A stretch of 64,000 bases of DNA from Pseudomonas monsensis (GTDB lineage Bacteria > Pseudomonadota > Gammaproteobacteria > Pseudomonadales > Pseudomonadaceae). The DNA is taken from contig NZ_CP077087.1 in NCBI RefSeq assembly GCF_014268495.2, forward strand, positions 2,607,501-2,671,500, written 5' to 3'. The notes beneath the pieces are model-generated. The model ran no database searches. It saw nothing but the letters and a program-made list of their open reading frames with translations, and was not told the origin of the DNA. Shown here piece after piece: positions 1 to 8,414 of the stretch. Each line of letters opens with the position of its first letter. Position 1 is the first letter of the stretch. The position numbers were made by a program, and so were the translations under genes.

Positions 1-409
1 CGCTGTTGGCGGTGGCCAGCACCTGATCGGCCGTACCGACCGGCACCGTGGACTTGATGATCAGGGTGCGATCGGCCTCCATGTGCGAAGCGATCTGCCG
101 GGCGACGTTGAGCACGTGGCTGAGGTCGGCGGAACCGTCTTCATCGGCCGGCGTGCCGACGGCGATGAAAATCAGCTCGGCATGCTCGACCGCATCGCTG
201 GCCTGGGTGCTGAACAGCAGACGGCCGGCCTTGATGTTTTCTTCAAGTGTGCCCGACAGTCCCGGTTCGCTGATGGGCGGCACGGCTTGTTGCAGTTGTT
301 TAATCTTGTTTGGGTCAATATCTACGCATAAAACCCGATGACCGACATCTGCAAGTGCGGCGGCTTGAATAAGTCCAACATAGCCCGTGCCAAATACGCT
401 CACGTCCAT
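1..409 (-). CDS. ugd: UDP-glucose/GDP-mannose dehydrogenase family protein, N-terminal part
   Basis: This enzyme family oxidises a nucleotide sugar with two NAD+ to the uronate form, here most likely UDP-glucose to UDP-glucuronate for exopolysaccharide or lipopolysaccharide. The first 136 codons are present and the rest lies beyond the window edge. The protein begins MDVSVFGTGYVGLIQ, a Rossmann GxGxxG loop, followed by an acidic VDID that would bind the NAD ribose. The family features SEPGL, AVGTPADEDG and IIKSTVPVGTAD follow in order. GDP-mannose dehydrogenase (AlgD) shares this N-terminus, so the sugar is not certain. It is transcribed away from the next gene. Confidence 0.85.
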   Translation of the reverse strand, partial: MDVSVFGTGYVGLIQAAALADVGHRVLCVDIDPNKIKQLQQAVPPISEPGLSGTLEENIKAGRLLFSTQASDAVEHAELIFIAVGTPADEDGSADLSHVLNVARQIASHMEADRTLIIKSTVPVGTADQVLATANS

Positions 410-798
410 CTGCGCACCCTCGATAGAGCGAAAAGAAGAAGTTCGGAAGAAGACTGTAAAAGGGGTATAGCGCAGGGTTTGGAAAGCGTGTCAGCAAAAT
501 GACATGTTGCACGTGTATAACACTTGAGCGTTTTTTGGCGATTGGCCATCAAGTCATTGCTGCGATTGAATTTGTTGATTTCTTGCAGATTTGTTCAGAT
601 TCAAAATAAGCGATGGACGGTTGTAAGTCGCTAATTTAAAGGCTTGTAGCGTTTCGTGTGTGTCAGATTTGAGTCATCGTTTTTTTGACGCTTTCTAAAA
701 AAAACAGTCAATTCTTGCGCTTTGATGGCCGGGTGCTAGTGTCAGATTTTGACCGACAAGCCTTTGACTCTCTGCCGTATTGCACGTCCGGTATCGCC
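410..798. other. AT-rich divergent intergenic region
   Basis: This stretch separates the dehydrogenase from the membrane transferase and is clearly richer in A and T than the genes. It should hold the promoters of both. I see no strong hairpin, repeat or recognisable operator. The reading frame of the downstream gene stays open back to a TTG at 685, so its upstream end could be coding. Confidence 0.4.
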
Positions 799-2496
799 AT
801 GTCCAGATATGCCAAAGAATTGCTTTTAATTATTTATCTGCTGCTTTATTCCGAATATTACATTGATCGGTTAAATGCTATCGGTGTCGGTTTTGCTGTG
901 CTTCTTTTTGGCGCGATGTTTTTGGCGCTGACTTTAGCGTTATATCTAACGGCTTATATTCGTCAGGCGCTCATTCGCCACTTATTCGCAATAACACTGT
1001 TTGTCTCGGCGGTGTTTTTTGATGTCTATACCCGGGTCACTGCGGATTACCTGAGCTACAGCAGCTTTGTCTCCCTGGTGTACTCCGGCGGCTTCATCCA
1101 GGAAGCCGCCTACCAGTACCGCGACGCGATCATTCATGGCGCGCTCAGTGGCCTGCTGTTGTTGTTCGGCATAGGGCTCAAGCCGCGTCATGCGCTGAGG
1201 GTGCCCAATGCGCTGCGCGTGGCGGCGCCGGTGTGTGGCGTGTTGCTGTTGAGTACGGTGTTGTTCCTGCGGGCGGGCGAGGGCGCGCGGGGCTTGCCGA
1301 TCATGTACACGCCGCTGGCCTATCTGAACCTGTTCACCTACGAAGCGCTGCACAACACCGTCGGCCCGCGTGAACCGGTGACGCTGGCGCGCAACGCAAC
1401 GGCGGTCAATCACGACATCGTGCTGATCATCGACGAAAGCATCTCTGGCAATTACCTGGACATCAACGCGCCGTTCGGGGTGCACAGCAACCTCAAGCAG
1501 GCGCATCCAGGTGTCGACATCTTCAATTACGGCTATGCCGCGTCCATTGCCAACTGCAGCGCCGACACCAACGTCACCCTGCGCTACGGCGGCACTCGCG
1601 ACGATTACACGCGGATCAACAGCACCCTGCCGTCGATCTGGCAGTACGCGAAAAAAGCCGGGCTGCGCACGGTGTACATCGACGCCCAGCGCACCAGCGG
1701 CAACTTGCAGAACCTGATGACCGACAGCGAGAAAAAGGACATCGACCAATTCGTCCAGTTTGACCAGACCAGCGTGCGTGACCGCGACATGGCCGCCGCC
1801 GCGAAGCTGATCGAGCTGCTCAACGATGACCAGCCGGAGTTGGTGGTGATCAATAAGGTCGGCGCGCATTTCCCGGTGCACGACAAATACCCCGACGCGT
1901 TCATGGCGTATCGCCCGACACTGCCGCGCGGGCAGTTCACCGAAGTCGCCGACACCGGCAAGCGCGATGGTTTCAACGGCCAGCCAGACGATTGGGCGCT
2001 GTATCGCAATGCCTACAAGAACACGGTTCTCTGGAACGTTGGCGAGTTCTTCGCGCGGGTGTTTGCCCAGGCCAACTTGAATAATGCGCTGCTGATCTAC
2101 ACCTCCGATCACGGCCAGGACCTGCATGAACGCGGTAACCCCGGGCTCAATACGCACTGCGGCGGCGACCCGGTGGAGGAGGAGGGGCTGGTGCCGTTAG
2201 TGGTGATTCAGGGTGATCAGTTGCAGGGGCCCGACTGGGCGCAATCACTGACGGTGAACAAGGACCGCTCCAGCCACTACAACATTTTCCCGACCCTGCT
2301 GCAGTTGATGGGGTACGACCTGACGGGGATCGAGGCGGTGTATGGCAAGCCGTTGACGGTGCCGACGGCGGACGATTTCACCTTCAACTACCGCTTCAAT
2401 GCGCGGCTGGGGGCCAAGCCTGAGTGGAAGCATATTGATCTAAACACCATTGTCACACCGGGGGAGGCGGCGACCCGTGTGGCAACCGGGCAGTGA
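799..2496 (+). CDS. Membrane-bound sulfatase/phosphoethanolamine-transferase-like protein
   Basis: This is a member of the alkaline phosphatase superfamily. The first 150-180 residues hold several hydrophobic helices, for example LLLIIYLLLYSEYYID. The remainder is a periplasmic catalytic domain. Metal-site signatures are visible: DIVLIIDESISGNY carries the probable nucleophile, and IYTSDHGQDLHE is the Asp-His metal motif near the end. GAHFPVHDKYP is a conserved middle segment. In EptA-type phosphoethanolamine transferases the nucleophile is Thr; here the position reads Glu-Ser. The family modifies lipid A or other glycans, but the substrate here is unknown. The ATG at 799 starts a typical N-terminus, but the frame is open to a TTG at 685 and no good ribosome site decides between them. 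Confidence 0.75.
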   Translation: MSRYAKELLLIIYLLLYSEYYIDRLNAIGVGFAVLLFGAMFLALTLALYLTAYIRQALIRHLFAITLFVSAVFFDVYTRVTADYLSYSSFVSLVYSGGFIQEAAYQYRDAIIHGALSGLLLLFGIGLKPRHALRVPNALRVAAPVCGVLLLSTVLFLRAGEGARGLPIMYTPLAYLNLFTYEALHNTVGPREPVTLARNATAVNHDIVLIIDESISGNYLDINAPFGVHSNLKQAHPGVDIFNYGYAASIANCSADTNVTLRYGGTRDDYTRINSTLPSIWQYAKKAGLRTVYIDAQRTSGNLQNLMTDSEKKDIDQFVQFDQTSVRDRDMAAAAKLIELLNDDQPELVVINKVGAHFPVHDKYPDAFMAYRPTLPRGQFTEVADTGKRDGFNGQPDDWALYRNAYKNTVLWNVGEFFARVFAQANLNNALLIYTSDHGQDLHERGNPGLNTHCGGDPVEEEGLVPLVVIQGDQLQGPDWAQSLTVNKDRSSHYNIFPTLLQLMGYDLTGIEAVYGKPLTVPTADDFTFNYRFNARLGAKPEWKHIDLNTIVTPGEAATRVATGQ

Positions 2497-2514
2497 GATT
2501 TGTGTTGGGCCAGC

Positions 2515-2619
2515 GGGCCTCATCGCTGGCAAGCCAGCTCCCACAGGGATTGAGGTTGTTCACAAATACTGAATACACCCAAAAACACTGTGGGAGCTGG
2601 CTTGCCAGCGATGAGGCCC
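2515..2619. repeat. REP pair, perfect 31-bp inverted repeat
   Basis: The arms at 2515-2545 and 2589-2619 are perfect reverse complements of 31 bases and contain the Pseudomonas REP core GTGGGAGCTGGCTTGCCAGC. They flank a 43-base spacer. The pair lies just after the stop of the transferase gene, so the transcript would fold into a long hairpin that could end transcription or protect the 3' end. Confidence 0.9.
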
Positions 2620-2691
2620 GTGCAAACACCACTGATCTGAAGAGGCTGCTATCCGCTATCCTTGCCCCACACTGACCCAACGGATGGCGGC

Positions 2692-3345
2692 ATGCTTCAG
2701 GTTCAAGGCGTCTTCAAAAGTTACCTCACCCCACAAGGCCCGCTCCCGGTGCTGCAAGGCATCGACCTGACCCTGGAGCCCGGCAGCAGTCTGGCGCTGA
2801 TGGGCGAGTCCGGCAGTGGCAAAAGCACCTTGCTGCACCTGATCGCCGGCCTCGACAAGGTTGATCGCGGCAGCATCCGCAGCGGCGCGCATCGGCTGGA
2901 AACCCTGAACGAAGCGCAACTGGCCGACTGGCGCCGCACCGAGATCGGTCTGGTGTTCCAGCAGTTCAACCTGATCGGCAGCCTGCGGGTCGAGGACAAT
3001 CTGGCGTTTCAGGCGCGCCTGGCCGGCCGCCATGATCCGCACTGGCAGGCGCATCTGGTGCAGCGCCTGGGGCTGGGCGAGTTGCTCAAGCGCTATCCCG
3101 AACAGTTGTCGGGCGGCCAGCAGCAGCGGGTCGCGCTGGCCCGGGCCCTGGCGTCGCGGCCGAAATTGCTGTTGGCCGACGAGCCCACCGGCAGCCTCGA
3201 CGAAGCCACCAGCGATGAAGTGCTGCGTCTGTTGCTGGAGCTGCTCGACGACACGCCGACCACGCTGCTGATGGTCACCCACAGTCCGCGGGTTGCCGCA
3301 CGCCTGGCGCAGCGGGTGGTGTTGTCCAATGGCCGGCTGACGTGA
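2692..3345 (+). CDS. ABC transporter ATP-binding protein (LolD/AttE-like)
   Basis: This is the ATPase subunit of a MacB/LolCDE-type transporter. Walker A is GESGSGKST, the signature is LSGGQQQRVALARAL, and Walker B is LLLADEPTGSLDE with the usual TGSLD D-loop of the lipoprotein/macrolide export class. At 217 residues the length is normal. The ATG at 2692 is preceded by GGATGG and gives a standard MLQVQGVFKSY start; an upstream TTG at 2662 is less likely. The stop overlaps the GTG start of the permease. With the permease and the lipocalin-like lipoprotein it forms a three-gene operon resembling attEFGH. Confidence 0.9.
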   Translation: MLQVQGVFKSYLTPQGPLPVLQGIDLTLEPGSSLALMGESGSGKSTLLHLIAGLDKVDRGSIRSGAHRLETLNEAQLADWRRTEIGLVFQQFNLIGSLRVEDNLAFQARLAGRHDPHWQAHLVQRLGLGELLKRYPEQLSGGQQQRVALARALASRPKLLLADEPTGSLDEATSDEVLRLLLELLDDTPTTLLMVTHSPRVAARLAQRVVLSNGRLT

Positions 3346-5813
3346 ACGTTTTCTGGCAAACCCTGCGCGCGCTGCTCAGCCATTGGCGGCGGCATCCCGT
3401 GCAGTTTTTCAGTGTGCTGACCGGGTTGTGGCTCGCGACCAGTCTGCTGACCGGGGTCGAGGCGCTGAACAGTCAGGCCCGCGACAGTTACGCCCGGGCC
3501 AGCCAGATGATCGGTGGCGAACCCCAGGCCAGTCTCGCGACACCGAACGGTGCGACCTTCACGCAGCAGTGGTTTGTCGATCTGCGCCGCGACGGCTGGC
3601 CGGTTTCGCCGCTGTTGCAGGGGCGACTGGTGCTCAAGGATCACGATAACCAGCGTCTGCAACTGATCGGCATCGAACCGGTGTCACTGCCGGCGGATTC
3701 CGCCGTGGCCGGGCAGGCGATGCCGATCGAGCGTATCGTAGCGTTCTTCTCGCCGCCGGGTAGTACGTGGATTTCACCGGAGACGCTGCAGGCCTTGAAC
3801 CTCAGCGAGGGCGCCACGCCGCAGACCGTCAACGGCCAGACCCTGCCTCCACTGCACGCACAACAGGACATGGCCCCGGGCGTGTTGCTGGTGGACATCG
3901 GCGTTGCGCAAACCCTGCTCGAACAACCCGGGCAACTGTCGCGGCTGTTATTGCCGAAGGATTTTCACGCCGAACTGCCGGCGGCGTTCAACGGTCAGTT
4001 GCAGCTTAAAAACAGTGCCGAGGAAAACAATCTGGCGCGCCTGACCGAGAGTTTTCATTTGAATCTCGATGCCTTGGGGTTTCTCTCGTTCGTGGTCGGG
4101 CTGTTCATCGTTCACGCGGCCATTGGCCTGGCGCTGGAACAACGGCGTGGACTGCTGCGTACCCTGCGCGCCTGCGGGGTGAGTGCGCGGATGCTGATCG
4201 GTAGCCTGATCGTCGAACTGGGTGTGCTGGCCCTGGTCGGCGGGGTGTTCGGGGTCATCAGCGGATACTGGCTGGCGAGTGTGTTGCTTCCGGACGTCGC
4301 CGCCAGCCTGCGCGGTCTCTACGGTGCGGAAGTGGCGGGGCAGCTGCGCCTGAGTCCGTGGTGGTGGTTCAGCGGTATCGGCCTGAGCCTGTTCGGCGCA
4401 TTGCTGGCCGGTGCCAACAGTCTGCTGCGCGCGGCTCGCTTGCCGCTGTTGGCGGTGGCGGAACAGCAGGCCTGGCATCAGCAGCATGCGCGCTGGTTGC
4501 GGCGTCAGGGGTGGCTGGCGGCGCTATTGGGCGCGATGGCGTTGCTGGCGCTGGTCTGGGGCGACAGCCTCGGCAGTGGTTTTGCGTTGATGGCCGGGCT
4601 GCTGCTTGGCGCCGCGCTGGCGCTGCCGGTGGTGCTGAGCTCGGTGCTCAATCAACTGCTCGGGCGCAGTCGTTCGGTGCTCGGTCAGTGGTTTCTGGCC
4701 GACTGTCGCCAGCAACTGCCAGCGCTGAGTCTGGCGCTGATGGCGCTGCTGCTGGCGCTCGCAGCGAACATCGGCGCTGGCAGCATGACCGCCGGTTTTC
4801 GCCAGACCTTCAACGATTGGCTCGAACAACGCCTGAGCGCCGAGCTTTATATCAACCCGGTCAATCCGGCGCAGTCCCGCGAGCTGTATAGCTGGCTCAA
4901 GCAGCAGCCGAGCGTCAGCGCCGTACTGCCCAACTGGCAAGTGGCGGTGACCCTGCAAGGCTGGCCGGCGGATGTGTTCGGGACGATTGATCATCCGTAT
5001 TACCGGCAGCACTGGCCGCTGCTCGACGCGATCGCCGGGGATCCGTGGGCGCACCTGGCGAACGACGACGCGGTGATGCTCAGCGAGCAACTGGCGCGGC
5101 GCCTGAGGGTGCGTGCGGGTGAGCATCTGAGCCTGCCGTTCCCGGGCGGAACCTGGTCACCGCGCATCGTCGGGATCTACGCCGACTATGGCAATCCCAG
5201 GGGGCACCTGCTGGTCAACAGCAATCATCTGTTGCGGCTGTGGCCGACACTGACGCCGAACCGTTTCAACCTGCGCATCGCGCCGCCCGACATCCCGTCA
5301 TTTTTGTCGGCGCTGCAAACGCGCTTCCAGATTGATGACAGTCGCATCGTCGACCAGGCGCGACTCAAGGGCTGGTCGGTGCAAGTGTTCGAGCGCACGT
5401 TCGCGGCTACGGCGGCGCTCAACAGCCTGACGCTGGCGGTGGCGGGTGTGGCGCTGTTCATCAGCTTGCTGACCCAGAGCCAGAGCCGCCTCGGACAACT
5501 GGCGCCGCTGTGGGCGCTGGGTGTGACGCGCCGGCAGTTGATGCTGCTCAACCTCGGCCAGACCTGGCTGCTGGCGGTGCTGACGCTGGTACTGGCGCTG
5601 CCGCTGGGAATCGCGCTGGCATGGTGCCTGGATGCGGTGATCAATGTGCAGGCGTTCGGCTGGCGGTTGCCGTTGCGGATCTTTCCGCTGCAACTCCTGC
5701 AACTGATGGGGTTGGCGCTGCTGGCGACCTTGCTCGCCTCAGCCTGGCCGCTGTATTCGTTGTACCGCACGCAACCGGCGGACCTGCTGAGGACGTTTGC
5801 CCATGAGGATTAA
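3342..5813 (+). CDS. FtsX-type ABC transporter permease
   Basis: This is an 823-residue permease with two FtsX-type membrane blocks. A single N-terminal helix (FFSVLTGLWLATSLLTG) is followed by a periplasmic domain. Three helices follow around residues 240-370, a central cluster around 390-480, a second periplasmic domain, and three final helices from about 690 (LNSLTLAVAGVALFISLL). The GTG start overlaps the ATPase stop by four bases, indicating tight coupling. Permeases of this shape work mechanically from the outer leaflet of the inner membrane, for example in lipoprotein or hydrophobic-molecule transport. The cargo is not known. Confidence 0.88.
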   Translation: MNVFWQTLRALLSHWRRHPVQFFSVLTGLWLATSLLTGVEALNSQARDSYARASQMIGGEPQASLATPNGATFTQQWFVDLRRDGWPVSPLLQGRLVLKDHDNQRLQLIGIEPVSLPADSAVAGQAMPIERIVAFFSPPGSTWISPETLQALNLSEGATPQTVNGQTLPPLHAQQDMAPGVLLVDIGVAQTLLEQPGQLSRLLLPKDFHAELPAAFNGQLQLKNSAEENNLARLTESFHLNLDALGFLSFVVGLFIVHAAIGLALEQRRGLLRTLRACGVSARMLIGSLIVELGVLALVGGVFGVISGYWLASVLLPDVAASLRGLYGAEVAGQLRLSPWWWFSGIGLSLFGALLAGANSLLRAARLPLLAVAEQQAWHQQHARWLRRQGWLAALLGAMALLALVWGDSLGSGFALMAGLLLGAALALPVVLSSVLNQLLGRSRSVLGQWFLADCRQQLPALSLALMALLLALAANIGAGSMTAGFRQTFNDWLEQRLSAELYINPVNPAQSRELYSWLKQQPSVSAVLPNWQVAVTLQGWPADVFGTIDHPYYRQHWPLLDAIAGDPWAHLANDDAVMLSEQLARRLRVRAGEHLSLPFPGGTWSPRIVGIYADYGNPRGHLLVNSNHLLRLWPTLTPNRFNLRIAPPDIPSFLSALQTRFQIDDSRIVDQARLKGWSVQVFERTFAATAALNSLTLAVAGVALFISLLTQSQSRLGQLAPLWALGVTRRQLMLLNLGQTWLLAVLTLVLALPLGIALAWCLDAVINVQAFGWRLPLRIFPLQLLQLMGLALLATLLASAWPLYSLYRTQPADLLRTFAHED

Positions 5814-6873
5814 CCGGGTGGCGTCGTTGTGCCTGGCATTGCTGCTGGCCGGCTGTGATCAATCGGCGCCTGAACAAAAGGGCTTTGCCGGGCTCGGCGA
5901 CCAGGCGGCGCAGTTCACCCCCGTAGTACCCGGGCGGGTGTTCAGCTTCCCTTCCGATCACGGTGCCCATGACGGTTTTCGTATCGAGTGGTGGTACGTC
6001 ACCGCCAATCTCAAGGACCCGCAGGGCAACGATTTCGGTGTGCAGTGGACGCTGTTTCGCAGCGCTTTGAAGCCCGTGTCGCAGCAACCGGGCTGGGGCA
6101 ATCAGACGGTCTGGCTCGGCCATGCGGCGGTGACCTCGGCCACCGCGCACCATGCTGCCGAGCGTTATGCTCGGGGCGGCGTGGGGCAGGCCGGGGTGAA
6201 CGTGGCGCCGTTCGAGGCGTGGATCGATGACTGGCGGTTTGCCAGTCAGGCGCAGGATCCCCTGAGCGATATGCAACTCAGTGCACGCGATCAATCATTC
6301 GCCTATCAATTGCACCTCACGTCCAGTCGGCCGCTGGTGTTGCAGGGCGATAATGGCTTCAGCCAGAAATCCGAGCAGGGCCAGGCCTCGTATTACTACA
6401 GCCAGCCGTTTTTCCAGGCCAGTGGCACTTTGCAGATCGACGGCCAGATCTACACCGTCAGCGGCCCGGCCTGGCTCGATCGCGAATGGAGCAGTCAGCC
6501 GCTGACCGCCAATCAGACCGGCTGGGACTGGTTCTCCCTGCACCTCGACAGCGGTGAACACGTCATGCTCTACCGCATGCGCCAGAAGGACGGCGCGCCA
6601 TACCTCACCGGCACCTGGATCACCGCCGACGGCCAGGCGCAAACCTTGCGCAGTGAACAAATCGAACTCGTCCCGCAAGACACCGCCAAAGTCGCTGGAC
6701 GTTCGATGCCGGTGCGCTGGACCATTCGCATTCCCGACAAGCAACTGGACATCAGCCTGTCCGCGTTGAACCCCAACGCCTGGATGAACCTGCGCATTCC
6801 CTATTGGGAAGGGCCGGTGCGGGTCAGCGGCAGCCATGGCGGGCGCGGCTATCTGGAAATGACCGGGTACTGA
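5803..6873 (+). CDS. Lipocalin-like / AttH-CrtC family lipoprotein
   Basis: The protein starts MRINRVASLCLALLLAGCDQ, a clear lipoprotein signal with the lipobox LLAGC. The mature domain is the two-barrel lipocalin-like fold of the AttH/carotenoid 1,2-hydratase family, recognisable from FPSDHGAHDGFRIEWWYV, SGPAWLDREWSSQPL and the WDWFSLHLDSGEHVMLYRMR segment. The ATG at 5803 lies within the end of the permease gene, so the gene is translationally coupled to the transporter. Its job is probably to carry or present a hydrophobic ligand handled by the ABC exporter. The link to AttEFGH is by family resemblance, and no substrate is shown by the sequence. Confidence 0.85.
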   Translation: MRINRVASLCLALLLAGCDQSAPEQKGFAGLGDQAAQFTPVVPGRVFSFPSDHGAHDGFRIEWWYVTANLKDPQGNDFGVQWTLFRSALKPVSQQPGWGNQTVWLGHAAVTSATAHHAAERYARGGVGQAGVNVAPFEAWIDDWRFASQAQDPLSDMQLSARDQSFAYQLHLTSSRPLVLQGDNGFSQKSEQGQASYYYSQPFFQASGTLQIDGQIYTVSGPAWLDREWSSQPLTANQTGWDWFSLHLDSGEHVMLYRMRQKDGAPYLTGTWITADGQAQTLRSEQIELVPQDTAKVAGRSMPVRWTIRIPDKQLDISLSALNPNAWMNLRIPYWEGPVRVSGSHGGRGYLEMTGY

Positions 6874-6948
6874 CCGGCGCGCCTGCATTGGATTGAACTC
6901 CGTTTCATTTCGCCGCCTCTACACCGTAATACCTGTGGAGGATTGGCC

Positions 6949-7191
6949 ATGAGCGACGACTTGCAACCCCCGGACCTCAGCATTTGGCAGCGCCTTTTCG
7001 ACGACACAACCTACTGGCAGCAATCTCCCGACGCTCACTACTTCGATCTGCAACGCATCGCCGACGACCTGCTGGGCCAAGGCGCGATCGATCTGGAGCA
7101 ATGGCAGATCCTGCGCGCCAAGGCCGATGACCTGCACAAGGATTCCCCCGCGGTCAACGTCACCCGCGAACTCGACGACCCCGAAGCCTGA
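6949..7191 (+). CDS. Small hypothetical acidic protein
   Basis: This is an 80-residue soluble protein of no recognised family. It starts MSDDLQPPDLSIWQRLFDD and is rich in Asp, Leu and Gln, with no signal peptide or membrane segment. The start is well supported by GGAGGA eight bases upstream of the ATG. It is followed 11 bases later by another small gene in the same direction, so the two are probably cotranscribed. Confidence 0.7.
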   Translation: MSDDLQPPDLSIWQRLFDDTTYWQQSPDAHYFDLQRIADDLLGQGAIDLEQWQILRAKADDLHKDSPAVNVTRELDDPEA

Positions 7192-7202
7192 GGACAACCG
7201 CC

Positions 7203-7385
7203 ATGAACCCCGTCAACTCCAGCGAACACCCCGACGAGCCCCGGCCACCAGGAGAAACCGAGCGCGATAACGACGCGTTGCGGCCAACCGATCCCAAACA
7301 GCGCCAGAACAGCGGCAAAGGCACACAAAGCGGCGAGTCCACCGCGCAGGACACGGCAAAGCAACAGACGACGGCCAAGCCCTGA
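7203..7385 (+). CDS. Small hydrophilic hypothetical protein
   Basis: This is a 60-residue protein made almost entirely of Pro, Glu, Asp, Gln, Lys, Ser and Thr. It looks intrinsically disordered and has no hydrophobic core. GAGGACAACCGCC before the ATG gives an acceptable ribosome site. Its coding status rests on the start context and on its position directly behind the 80-residue gene. No function can be suggested. Confidence 0.55.
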   Translation: MNPVNSSEHPDEPRPPGETERDNDALRPTDPKQRQNSGKGTQSGESTAQDTAKQQTTAKP

Positions 7386-7470
7386 ACAGCGTCTATGCTC
7401 AGGGGCACATTCGGCGCCGAACGCGGTTCGACGCCGGGTGCTGCCATTCATCACAGGGAAAGGATCGTCT

Positions 7471-8055
7471 ATGAAGCTTCATACACTGGCCAAGGCCATC
7501 ACCCTCGCCACCGTACTGTCCGCCACCAGCTTCGGCGCATTGGCCGCCGATATTCCGTTGTCTGCCACCCTCGAAGCGGATCAGGTCACGACCAAAGTGA
7601 TCTCCGTTGATGCTGCCAAACACCAGGTCGTGCTCGAGGGCGCCGAAGGTCGTCAAGTGCATGTCCAGCTCAGCGAGAAGGCGAAAAACCTCGCCAATCT
7701 CAAGGTCGGCGATCTGGTCAAGGTTGAAGTCCAGCGCTCCGTCGCCGCGTACCTCGACACCGATGTGGATAAAGGTCTGCCTGGCACCGTCGAGCATACC
7801 GGCGAGCTGCGCAACGCCCCGGGCAGCGATAATCCGGGCGGTGAAGCGTTCCGTCAGGTTCAGGTGCAACTGAAAATCACCAAAATTGATTTGAAGAAAA
7901 ATCAGGTGACCCTGCAAAACCCGCAAGGTCAATCGAAAATCCTCGACGTGAAAAAGCCTGAAATTCAAGCCAAGCTGAAAGATTTGAAAGAAGGGCAGAG
8001 CGTCATCGTCACTTACACCGATATATTAAAAGTGACCAGTCAACACGAAAGTTGA
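7471..8055 (+). CDS. Exported hypothetical protein
   Basis: This 194-residue periplasmic protein has a clean signal peptide, MKLHTLAKAITLATVLSATS, cleaved near GALAA-DIP. The mature part has two similar beta-rich units: TTKVISVDAAKHQVVLEG and LKITKIDLKKNQVTLQNP are each followed by a VKVGD/LKEGQ-like turn, suggesting an internal duplication of a small OB- or SH3-like barrel. The ATG is preceded by AAAGGATC. I do not recognise a named family. It ends just before an AT-rich non-coding stretch. Confidence 0.75.
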   Translation: MKLHTLAKAITLATVLSATSFGALAADIPLSATLEADQVTTKVISVDAAKHQVVLEGAEGRQVHVQLSEKAKNLANLKVGDLVKVEVQRSVAAYLDTDVDKGLPGTVEHTGELRNAPGSDNPGGEAFRQVQVQLKITKIDLKKNQVTLQNPQGQSKILDVKKPEIQAKLKDLKEGQSVIVTYTDILKVTSQHES

Positions 8056-8237
8056 GTATTAACTCTACGGCATGACTGCTCTTGTACAGTTTTTGTATTA
8101 GAGTAGTCATACTATTAATAGGGTTTAGCGATCCCGAAAGTTTCACGCAAGAAATCGTCGATAAATATCTGTTAACTTGTTCGTACATAATTTTTACATT
8201 GAAGTATGAGGACATAAGCGCCAACTTCTATTAAAAT

Positions 8238-8376
8238 CCAACCCGTTCGCCCAGTGTCAGGGCTCTTTACCGGTGCATGGATTGCCAGGCCATTACACTG
8301 GGCGAACACCTCTTCGGAGCGGATGTATACAATTTCTGCAAGCAAAAAGGGCGACTTTGCAGTCGCCCTTTTTTAT
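8238..8376 (+). ncRNA. Candidate small RNA with intrinsic terminator
   Basis: A roughly 135-base segment outside any gene has the layout of a trans-acting sRNA. A 13-bp perfect inverted repeat (8245-8257 with 8295-8307) would form a first domain. It is followed by a single-stranded stretch with GGA motifs (TTCGGAGCGGATG) and then a perfect terminator hairpin with a T run at 8344-8375. CTATTAAAAT just upstream could serve as a -10 element and resembles a sigma-S type -10. Size and layout recall known Pseudomonas sRNAs such as RgsA, but I cannot confirm identity from memory. Confidence 0.5.
8344..8375. terminator. Bidirectional intrinsic terminator
   Basis: AAAAAGGGCGACT at 8344-8356 pairs perfectly with AGTCGCCCTTTTT at 8361-8373 around a TTGC loop, and a T run follows on both strands. 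It would end the candidate sRNA on the plus strand and the glycosyltransferase transcript on the minus strand. Confidence 0.9.
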
Positions 8377-8414
8377 TGGACTTAAATTAACCTTCACTTG
8401 CATCGTCTTCTGGT

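Noticed and set aside
982..2157. 391-codon minus-strand frame inside the sulfatase-like gene
   Set aside because: The plus-strand product has clear family motifs; this frame has none.
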